This document shows positions 1-4,619 of a stretch of DNA of 8,316 nt, in pieces. The stretch is from JALZDI01 sp965653225 (GTDB lineage: Bacteria; Actinomycetota; Actinomycetes; Propionibacteriales; Nocardioidaceae). The translations under genes and the position numbers were made by a program. Where the stretch lies: NCBI GenBank assembly GCA_965653225.1, contig CBFGZI010000153.1:1-8316 (forward strand). Reading direction: 5' to 3'. Below the pieces are notes generated by a model, which saw only the letters and a list, made by a program, of their open reading frames with translations, had not been told where the DNA came from and did not search any database. The stretch's first letter is position 1. Every line of letters begins with the position of its first letter.

Positions 1-44
1 GGTCCCCCGCACCAATAGGTTCAGCGCAGGGGACCCCCGCGCCA
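1..44. repeat. Inverted repeat plus direct repeat at the left edge
   Basis: GGTCCCC (1-7) is the exact reverse complement of GGGGACC (29-35), giving a 7-bp stem with a 21-nt loop. The same stretch also holds a direct repeat: GGTCCCCCGCACCA (1-14) recurs as GGACCCCCGCGCCA (31-44), 12 of 14 matching with a 30-bp period. It lies about 60 nt upstream of the thyA promoter and may be the tail of an upstream terminator or a regulatory repeat. The left edge cuts the context, so its role is open. Confidence 0.4.
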
Positions 45-72
45 GTTCGGCCGACCGGCTCGGTGAGGTGCC

Positions 73-84
73 CGGACGTGTCCG
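73..84. promoter_or_regulatory. Short palindrome at the thyA promoter (possible operator)
   Basis: CGGAC (73-77) and GTCCG (80-84) form a 5-bp inverted repeat around a 2-nt centre. It sits about 23-34 nt before the proposed transcription start at 107, covering the position of a -35 element, where no TTGACA-like sequence is seen. A regulator bound here would overlap RNA polymerase. The match is short and could be chance in GC-rich DNA. Confidence 0.25.
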
Positions 85-91
85 AGGCCGG

Positions 92-107
92 TGCTACTGT
101 CGCCGCG
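92..107 (+). promoter_or_regulatory. Extended -10 promoter, leaderless thyA
   Basis: TGC (92-94) directly precedes TACTGT (95-100), matching the extended -10 form TGN-TANNNT. Only six bases separate the hexamer from the GTG at 107, so transcription would begin at or next to the start codon. No good Shine-Dalgarno sequence lies before the GTG. Leaderless mRNAs with this -10 spacing are common in Actinobacteria. This supports GTG 107 as the thyA start and argues against the longer in-frame start at 68, which lies upstream of the promoter. Confidence 0.6.
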
Positions 108-901
108 TGCGGCAGTACCTCGACCTGATGCAGCGCATCCTCGACGACGGCGTGCCCAAGGACGACCGCACCGGCACCGGCACCCTCAGCGTGTTCGGTC
201 ACCAGATGCGGTTCCGCCTCGACGACGGGTTCCCGCTGGTCACCACCAAGAAGGTGCACCTGCGCTCGGTGGTCGGAGAGCTGCTGTGGTTCCTGCGTGG
301 CGACACCAACGTCGCCTGGCTGCACGAGCGCGGCATCACGATCTGGGACGAGTGGGCCGACGACCAGGGCGACCTCGGCCCGGTCTACGGGCGGCAGTGG
401 CGCTCCTGGCCCGCGCCCGGCGGCGAGCACATCGACCAGCTCGGCAACGTGATCGCCCAGATCCGCGACAACCCCGACTCCCGGCGCCACGTCGTCAGCG
501 CCTGGAACGTCGCCGACCTCCCCGACATGGCGCTCTCACCGTGCCACGCGCTGTTCCAGTTCTACGTCGCCGACGGCCGGCTGTCGTGCCAGCTCTACCA
601 GCGCTCGGCCGACGTGTTCCTCGGCGTGCCGTTCAACATCGCGTCGTACGCCCTGCTCACCCACATGGTCGCCCAGGTCACCGGCCTGCGCGCCGGCGAC
701 TTCGTGCACACCTTCGGCGACGCGCACCTCTACCTCAACCACCTCGACCAGGCGCGCGAGCAGCTGCGCCGCGACCCGCGCCCGCTGCCGCAGCTGTGGC
801 TCGACCCCGCGGTCGAGACCATCGACGGGTTCGACCTCGAGCACATCAAGGTGACCGGCTACGACCCGCACCCGGCGATCAAGGCGCCGATCGCCGTATG
901 A
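107..901 (+). CDS. thyA: Thymidylate synthase ThyA
   Basis: ThyA converts dUMP to dTMP in the cytosol, using 5,10-methylenetetrahydrofolate as both one-carbon donor and reductant and releasing dihydrofolate. The 264 residues from GTG 107 match the E. coli enzyme in length and align with almost no gaps. Visible landmarks are the phosphate-binding DRTGTGT loop with Arg21, the Arg126-Arg127 pair, catalytic Cys146 in SPCHALFQF, Arg166 in CQLYQRS, Asp169, Asn177 in FNIASYALL, His207 and Tyr209 in DAHLYLNH, and the C-terminal GYDPHP...IKAPIAV closing segment. An in-frame GTG at 68 would add 13 residues (PGRVRGRCYCRR type) absent from the family, so I reject it. The stop overlaps the folA start as ATGA. 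It uses the classical folate-consuming route, so it depends on FolA. Identification is essentially certain. Confidence 0.97.
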   Translation: MRQYLDLMQRILDDGVPKDDRTGTGTLSVFGHQMRFRLDDGFPLVTTKKVHLRSVVGELLWFLRGDTNVAWLHERGITIWDEWADDQGDLGPVYGRQWRSWPAPGGEHIDQLGNVIAQIRDNPDSRRHVVSAWNVADLPDMALSPCHALFQFYVADGRLSCQLYQRSADVFLGVPFNIASYALLTHMVAQVTGLRAGDFVHTFGDAHLYLNHLDQAREQLRRDPRPLPQLWLDPAVETIDGFDLEHIKVTGYDPHPAIKAPIAV

Positions 902-1386
902 GCCCACTGGGCACGGCCACGGTGAGCCTCATCGCGGCGGTCGCCGCCAACGGCGTGATCGGGCGCGACGGCGACATCCCGTGGCGGCTGCCGGGCGAGC
1001 AGAAGCTGTTCAAGGCGCGGACCGGCGGCCACGTGCTCGTGATGGGCCGACGCACCTATGAGTCGATCGGGCGTCCGCTGCCCGACCGCACGACGATCGT
1101 GGTGACCCGGCAGCCGGGCTGGCACGCCGACGGCGTGCTCACCGCCGGCAGCGTGCCCGAGGCGCTCGCCCGCGGCGCGGAGCTCGACGACGAGGTCTTC
1201 GTCGCCGGCGGCCAGGAGATCTACCGTGAGGCCCTCCCGGTGGCCGACCGGCTGGTCATCACCCGGGTCGACGCCCGCCCCGACGGCGACACGGTCTTCC
1301 CGCCGGTCGACTGGGCCGCCTGGCAGGAGCTGTCGCGCGAGCCCAAGGACGGCTTCGAGGTCGTGACCTACGAGCGGCACCCGTAG
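898..1386 (+). CDS. folA: Dihydrofolate reductase
   Basis: This cytosolic enzyme reduces dihydrofolate to tetrahydrofolate with NADPH, regenerating the cofactor that ThyA oxidises. The 162 residues show the full DHFR pattern: SLIAAVAANGVIG (10-22), the substrate motif DIPWRLPGEQKLFK (26-39), the NADPH-binding VMGRRTYESIGRPLPDR (48-64), VVTR, then VAGGQEIYREALPVADRL (102-119) and DGDTVFP (129-135). The acid that protonates the pteridine is Glu34, aligned to Asp27 of the E. coli enzyme; vertebrate DHFRs also use Glu here. The ATG overlaps the thyA stop (ATGA) and no Shine-Dalgarno is evident, so translation is probably coupled to thyA. An in-frame GTG at 922 would give a start closer to the E. 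coli N-terminus and is possible. Also called dfrA; it is the trimethoprim-target family. Identification is near certain, the exact start less so. Confidence 0.95.
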   Translation: MSPLGTATVSLIAAVAANGVIGRDGDIPWRLPGEQKLFKARTGGHVLVMGRRTYESIGRPLPDRTTIVVTRQPGWHADGVLTAGSVPEALARGAELDDEVFVAGGQEIYREALPVADRLVITRVDARPDGDTVFPPVDWAAWQELSREPKDGFEVVTYERHP

Positions 1387-1420
1387 CCGCCCCGGCAGAC
1401 CCCTCGAGATCGTCCGGTGA

Positions 1421-1516
1421 GCGCCCGGCGGGCCACCCGGCACGCCACCCGGCACGCCACCCGGCACGCCACCCGGCACGCCACCCGGCGGGCCACCCGG
1501 CGGGCCACCCGGCAGG
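1421..1516. repeat. 12-bp tandem repeat array, eight units
   Basis: The unit is CCACCCGGCACG. Units 1433-1444, 1445-1456, 1457-1468 and 1469-1480 are identical. Units 1481-1492 and 1493-1504 end in CGGG instead of CACG, and 1505-1516 ends in CAGG. A degenerate first unit, GCGCCCGGCGGG, occupies 1421-1432. The array starts 35 nt after the folA stop. The period is a multiple of three, so reading frames stay open through it (a + strand frame reads Ala-Thr-Arg-His repeats), but no start site or family supports translation. The opposite strand carries a regularly spaced GGG run in every unit. Identical central units suggest recent expansion by slippage, so copy number may vary between strains. Confidence 0.9.
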
Positions 1517-1530
1517 CAGCGCTGAAGTTT

Positions 1531-1559
1531 CTGACACTTTTCCGGCGATCGGTTGTAAC
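1531..1559 (+). promoter_or_regulatory. Possible sigma-A-type promoter in the folA-dapA gap
   Basis: CTGACA (1531-1536) matches five of six bases of TTGACA. TGTAAC (1554-1559) matches four of six bases of TATAAT, with a 17-bp spacer. It lies in the least GC-rich patch of the gap. If active, it would start a transcript near 1566 that passes through the hairpin at 1595-1634 and reads into dapA after a leader of about 215 nt, or makes a small RNA. The -10 is only moderate, so this is a candidate. Confidence 0.3.
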
Positions 1560-1594
1560 GCGGAAGCCTCCGGCGGCGATATGCCCGACGAGGT

Positions 1595-1634
1595 CCCCGG
1601 TGCTGACCGGACCCCCGAGCGGCCAGCACCGGGG
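1595..1634. terminator. 11-bp GC-rich hairpin, candidate terminator of thyA-folA
   Basis: CCCCGGTGCTG (1595-1605) and CAGCACCGGGG (1624-1634) are perfect reverse complements separated by an 18-nt loop. No T-run follows (the next bases are CCTTGCC), so this is not a classical intrinsic terminator. Actinobacterial terminators often lack a U-tract. The position, 209 nt after folA and 147 nt before dapA, fits a boundary between two transcription units. It could instead be a leader structure if the promoter at 1531-1559 is used. Confidence 0.45.
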
Positions 1635-1727
1635 CCTTGCCGTCTCCGGACTCACTCGGGTGCATGTCCGGGCCGTCGCGGGCGACGATCCCCCGCGTAC
1701 CGTTGCCCTGGACACCGGCCGACGACT

Positions 1728-1766
1728 CGCTCAAACTGCCCGGAGGCAGACCCCCACAATTGAGCG
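1728..1766. promoter_or_regulatory. Nested inverted repeats at the dapA promoter
   Basis: The outer arms CGCTCAA (1728-1734) and TTGAGCG (1760-1766) are perfect reverse complements with 25 nt between them. Inside lies a second inverted repeat, CTGCC (1736-1740) and GGCAG (1745-1749), around a CGGA loop. The outer right arm ends two bases before the proposed -10 hexamer at 1768. The location suits an operator site, or a structure that affects promoter opening. No known operator is recognised. Confidence 0.35.
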
Positions 1767-1767
1767 G

Positions 1768-1781
1768 TAGCGTGACCCCCA
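1768..1781 (+). promoter_or_regulatory. -10 hexamer for leaderless dapA
   Basis: TAGCGT (1768-1773) matches TANNNT and is followed by exactly seven bases (GACCCCC) before ATG 1781, placing the transcription start at the initiation codon. There is no purine-rich Shine-Dalgarno in that heptamer. No clear -35 is seen 16-18 bp upstream. The spacing matches the proposed ftsK promoter and is within one base of that for thyA. Confidence 0.55.
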
Positions 1782-2695
1782 TGTCCGAGATCTTCCAGCC
1801 ACCCGCGCCGTTCGGCCGGGTGCTCACCGCGATGGTGACGCCGTTCACCGACGACGGGATCGTCGACCTCGAGCGGGCACAGGGCCTGGCTGAGTACCTC
1901 TGCGACCACGGCCACGACGGTCTGGTGATCCTGGGCACCACCGGCGAGGCGCCGACGATCCAGCAGGCCGAGGCGGCCCGGCTGCTCACCGCGATCGTCG
2001 AGGCCGTCGGCGACCGGGCGTACGTCATCGCCGGAGTCGGCACGCACAACACCAACTTCTCCATCGAGCTGGCCGTGCAGGCCGAGAAGTGCGGGGTCGC
2101 CGGGCTGCTGGTGGTCACGCCGTACTACAGCAAGCCACCGCAGGAAGGGCTCGCACGCCACTTCAAGGCCGTCGCCGACTCCACCGACCTGCCGGTGATG
2201 CTCTACGACATCCCCGGTCGTTCCGGCACCCGCATCTCCGACGAGACCTTCGACCGGGTCGCCGAGCACGACCGCATCGTCGCCGTGAAGGACGCGGTCG
2301 GCGACCTCGTCGGCGGGTCGCGGGTCATGCACCGCACCGGCCTCGTCTACTACTCCGGCGACGACGCACTCAACCTCGGCTGGCTGACCCACGGCGCCGC
2401 CGGGCTGGTGTCGGTCGTGGGCCACATCTGCGGCGACGAGCACAAGGCGATGGTCGAGGCCGTGGGCAAGGGTGACCTGGTCACCGCCCAGGCGATCTAC
2501 CGGCGGCTGCTACCGGCCGTCGACGCGATCATGAGTCGCGGCCAGGGCGCGATGATGGCCAAGGCCGCGCTCCAGCTGCGCGGGCTGCTGCCCAACCGCA
2601 CCATGCGGCTGCCGCTGATCGAGGCCAACGACCGCGAGGTCATGCAGCTGCGGGGAGAGCTCGTCGCCGCCGGCCTGCTGGAGTCCCACGAGTGA
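1781..2695 (+). CDS. dapA: 4-hydroxy-tetrahydrodipicolinate synthase DapA
   Basis: DapA condenses pyruvate with aspartate semialdehyde, the first committed step towards meso-diaminopimelate (cell-wall cross-links) and lysine, in the cytosol as a (beta/alpha)8-barrel, usually tetrameric. The 304 residues show TAMVTPF (16-22), the GTTGEAPT pyruvate-site signature with Thr53-Thr54, VVTPYYSKPPQEGL with Tyr115-Tyr116, LYDIPGRSG with Tyr142 and Arg147, and the Schiff-base Lys170 in VAVKDAVGD. The Tyr142/Thr54/Tyr116 proton relay is therefore complete. ATG 1781 is chosen because the family N-terminus begins near FGRVLTAMVTPF. A longer frame from 1637 would add 48 Pro/Arg-rich residues and run through the promoter. 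rnj follows after 52 nt, probably in the same unit. Length and motifs are ordinary. Confidence 0.96.
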   Translation: MSEIFQPPAPFGRVLTAMVTPFTDDGIVDLERAQGLAEYLCDHGHDGLVILGTTGEAPTIQQAEAARLLTAIVEAVGDRAYVIAGVGTHNTNFSIELAVQAEKCGVAGLLVVTPYYSKPPQEGLARHFKAVADSTDLPVMLYDIPGRSGTRISDETFDRVAEHDRIVAVKDAVGDLVGGSRVMHRTGLVYYSGDDALNLGWLTHGAAGLVSVVGHICGDEHKAMVEAVGKGDLVTAQAIYRRLLPAVDAIMSRGQGAMMAKAALQLRGLLPNRTMRLPLIEANDREVMQLRGELVAAGLLESHE

Positions 2696-2735
2696 GCTCG
2701 CCCTACGACGACGCTCGCTGCGCGCACGTTCCGAC

Positions 2736-2740
2736 GGGGG
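2736..2740 (+). promoter_or_regulatory. Shine-Dalgarno-like GGGGG before rnj
   Basis: A G5 run lies seven bases before ATG 2748, a suitable distance for ribosome binding, and no TANNNT hexamer sits at leaderless spacing. This contrasts with the first genes of the units and agrees with rnj being an internal gene read from the dapA promoter. The 52-nt dapA-rnj spacer otherwise shows only the 8-bp palindrome TGCGCGCA at 2719-2726. Confidence 0.4.
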
Positions 2741-2747
2741 TCCCTAG

Positions 2748-4439
2748 ATGAGCCATCCGCACCCTGAGCTCGGGCCGCCGCCGAAGCTTCCCGAGAATGG
2801 CCTGCGGGTCATCCCGCTCGGCGGCCTCGGCGAGGTGGGCCGCAACATGTCGGTGCTGGAGCACGCCGGCCGGCTGCTGGTCATCGACTGCGGCGTCCTG
2901 TTCCCGGAGGACCACCATCCCGGCGTCGACCTGATCCTGCCCGACTTCGAGCCGGTCCGTGACCGCCTCGACGACATCGAGGCAGTGGTGCTGACCCACG
3001 GTCACGAGGACCATATCGGCGCCGTGCCGTACCTGCTGCGCGAGCGCGGCGACCTGCCGCTGGTCGGCTCCCGGCTGACGCTGGCGCTGCTGGACGCCAA
3101 GCTGCGCGAGCACCGGCTGCGGGAGGCGCCGCAGAGCGTGGTTTCCGAGGGTGACGTGCTCACGTTCGGGCCGTTCGAGCTCGAGTTCGTCGCGGTCAAC
3201 CACTCCATCCCCGACTCGCTGGCGGTGTTGGTGCGTACCTCCGCCGGCGCGGTGCTGCACACCGGCGACTTCAAGATGGACCAGCTCCCGCTCGACGGTC
3301 GCATCACCGACCTGCGCGCGTTCGCCCGGCTGGGGCAGCAAGGCGTCGACCTGTTCATGGTCGACTCGACCAACGCCGAGATCCCCGGGTTCACCACCTC
3401 CGAGCGCGACATCACTCCGGTGATGGACCGCGTGTTCGCCAACAACGACCAGCGGATCATCGTGGCCTGCTTCGCCTCGCACATCCACCGGGTGCAGCAG
3501 GTGATGGACACCGCCGTACGGCACGGCCGCAAGGTCGCCTACGTCGGCCGGTCGATGCTGCGCAACATGGCCGTGGCGCGCGAGCTCGGCTACCTCGACG
3601 TACCGCCGAACACGCTCGTCGACATGAAGGAGCTCTCTCGCTACCGCCGCGACGAGGTGGTCATCATCTCGACGGGGTCGCAGGGCGAGCCGCTCTCGGC
3701 GCTGTCGCGGATCGCCCAGCGCAGCCACGACAAGATCAGCATCGAGCCCGGCGACACCGTCGTGCTCGCGTCGTCGCTGATCCCCGGCAACGAGAACGCC
3801 GTCTACCGGGTGATCAACGGGCTCTCGCGCTGCGGGGCCAACGTGATCCACAAGGGCAACGCGCTCGTGCACGTCTCCGGACACGCCAGCGCCGGCGAGC
3901 TGCTGTACGCCTACAACATCGTGCGGCCGCGCAACGTGATGCCGGTGCACGGCGAGTACCGCCACATGCTGGCCAACGCCGACCTCGCCTGCAAGACCGG
4001 CGTCCCGCCGAACCGGGTCGTGGTGGCCGAGGACGGCGTGGTCGTCGACCTCGTCGAAGGGGTCGCGCGGGTGACCGGCAAGGTCGACTGCGGCTACGTG
4101 TTCGTCGACGGGTCCACCGTCGGCGACATCACCGAGAGCTCGCTGAAGGACCGTCGCATACTCGGCGAGGAGGGCTTCATCTCGGTGATCGTGGTGGTCG
4201 ACTCGGTCAGCGGCAAGCTGGTCAGCGGGCCGGAGATCCACGCCCGCGGTTTCGCCGAGGACGACTCGGTCTTCGACGAGGTGCGACCCGAGATCGAGAA
4301 GGCGGTCAACCAGGCTGTCGGCGAGGGGGTCGACGACCCCTACGAGCTGCAGCAGACCATCCGGCGGCGGATCGGCCGGTGGGTCAACACCAAGCACCGG
4401 CGCCGCCCGATGATCATCCCGGTGGTGGTGGAGGCCTGA
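2748..4439 (+). CDS. rnj: Ribonuclease J
   Basis: RNase J is a metallo-beta-lactamase/beta-CASP nuclease with endonuclease and 5'-to-3' exonuclease activity, acting in mRNA turnover and rRNA maturation in the cytosol. The 563 residues include VIPLGGLGEVGRNM (21-34), the zinc-binding HGHEDH (84-89), NHSIPDS with His152, HTGDFK with His171 and Asp174, the beta-CASP markers VDSTNA (205-210) and ASHIHRVQQ (243-251), ISTGSQGEP (307-315), VSGHAS with His379, and MPVHGEYRHM with His401. All metal ligands are present, so it should be active. The C-terminal part (about 445-563, ending RRRPMIIPVVVEA) is the usual RNase J tail involved in dimerisation. The order dapA-rnj-ftsK is a familiar actinobacterial arrangement. 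Length is typical and no disruption is seen. Confidence 0.96.
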   Translation: MSHPHPELGPPPKLPENGLRVIPLGGLGEVGRNMSVLEHAGRLLVIDCGVLFPEDHHPGVDLILPDFEPVRDRLDDIEAVVLTHGHEDHIGAVPYLLRERGDLPLVGSRLTLALLDAKLREHRLREAPQSVVSEGDVLTFGPFELEFVAVNHSIPDSLAVLVRTSAGAVLHTGDFKMDQLPLDGRITDLRAFARLGQQGVDLFMVDSTNAEIPGFTTSERDITPVMDRVFANNDQRIIVACFASHIHRVQQVMDTAVRHGRKVAYVGRSMLRNMAVARELGYLDVPPNTLVDMKELSRYRRDEVVIISTGSQGEPLSALSRIAQRSHDKISIEPGDTVVLASSLIPGNENAVYRVINGLSRCGANVIHKGNALVHVSGHASAGELLYAYNIVRPRNVMPVHGEYRHMLANADLACKTGVPPNRVVVAEDGVVVDLVEGVARVTGKVDCGYVFVDGSTVGDITESSLKDRRILGEEGFISVIVVVDSVSGKLVSGPEIHARGFAEDDSVFDEVRPEIEKAVNQAVGEGVDDPYELQQTIRRRIGRWVNTKHRRRPMIIPVVVEA

Positions 4440-4456
4440 CCACCGTCCGGATCCCG

Positions 4457-4553
4457 GCGTCGAGTGGCGCGTTGCGGTTGGACAAAATGGACCCCAGGGC
4501 ACCGGAAGGCGCCACTCAACGCGGCGGGACGTCCGGAACGCGCCATTCGACGG
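4457..4553. repeat. Three-copy palindromic element between rnj and ftsK
   Basis: A 16-nt arm, CGTCGAGTGGCGCGTT (4458-4473), has an inverted partner, AACGCGCCATTCGACG (4537-4552). Fifteen positions are complementary and the sixteenth is a G-T pair, so the RNA could pair over all 16. Three more pairs follow inside (4475-4477 with 4533-4535). A third copy of the core, GCGCCACTCAACGC on the minus sense at 4509-4522, pairs perfectly over nine bases with 4462-4470 and competes with the first pairing. The element starts 18 nt after the rnj stop. It may terminate rnj, be a REP/MITE-like intergenic repeat, or bind a protein. No target-site duplication is evident. Confidence 0.65.
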
Positions 4554-4574
4554 CGCGGCCGCCACGCTCCGGCG

Positions 4575-4596
4575 TGTGACGGGTGTGACCTGTGAG
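4575..4596 (+). promoter_or_regulatory. Three TGTGA(C/G) direct repeats upstream of ftsK
   Basis: TGTGAC occurs at 4575-4580 and 4584-4589, and TGTGAG at 4591-4596. The last ends nine bases before the proposed -10 at 4606. The middle copy falls where a -35 element is expected and GTGACC (4585-4590) partly resembles TTGACA. The repeats may form the -35 region or be half-sites of an activator. CRP-type sites need an inverted TCACA partner, which is absent. Confidence 0.3.
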
Positions 4597-4600
4597 GTTA

Positions 4601-4619
4601 TAGCGTACCTTTGGGATCA
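4601..4619 (+). promoter_or_regulatory. -10 region for leaderless ftsK
   Basis: Two TANNNT hexamers share one base: TAGCGT (4601-4606) and TACCTT (4606-4611). The second is followed by seven bases before ATG 4619, the leaderless spacing. The first would start transcription only about five bases before the ATG. The bases before the ATG (TTGGGATC) contain only a weak GGGA. Either hexamer gives an mRNA with essentially no leader. This separates ftsK transcription from rnj. Confidence 0.55.

Larger units (their letters stand above)
1387..1780. other. 394-nt gene-free interval between folA and dapA
   Basis: I see no credible gene here. It contains, in order, a 12-bp tandem array (1421-1516), an A/T-richer patch with a possible promoter (1531-1559), a GC-rich hairpin (1595-1634) and nested inverted repeats (1728-1766) just before the dapA -10 hexamer. 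Reading frames crossing it encode only Arg/Pro/Ala-rich low-complexity sequence. In several actinomycetes, as I recall, thyX lies immediately upstream of dapA; no thyX or thyX remnant (the RHR signature) is visible here. Confidence 0.7.

Noticed and set aside
15..44. GGTTC near a terminal GCGCCA, suggesting a tRNA 3' end
   Set aside because: No T-arm pairing, anticodon arm or acceptor stem can be built around it.
68..106. Upstream GTG extension of thyA
   Set aside because: It adds Arg/Cys-rich residues absent from the family, and it would place the start codon upstream of the -10 hexamer.
1561..1572. CGGA-AGCC-TCCG mini hairpin
   Set aside because: It has only a 4-bp stem and flanking bases do not extend it; expected by chance in this composition.
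1581..1763. A 60-codon Pro/Arg-rich frame from ATG 1581 in the gap
   Set aside because: It runs through the hairpin and the nested repeats, has no ribosome site, and its composition is typical of non-coding GC-rich DNA.
1417..1770. A + strand frame reading ATRH/ATRR tetrapeptide repeats through the tandem array
   Set aside because: There is no Shine-Dalgarno or leaderless -10 before GTG 1417. The open frame follows from the 12-bp period, and the downstream residues have no family resemblance.
859..2118. A 419-codon minus-strand frame spanning folA, the gap and dapA
   Set aside because: It covers parts of two real genes and the tandem array, with low-complexity Gly/Pro repeats and no domain.
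2703..4565. A 620-codon open frame on the minus strand opposite rnj
   Set aside because: It mirrors rnj codons, has no recognisable domain, and extends into the palindromic element. It is an artefact of GC3 bias.
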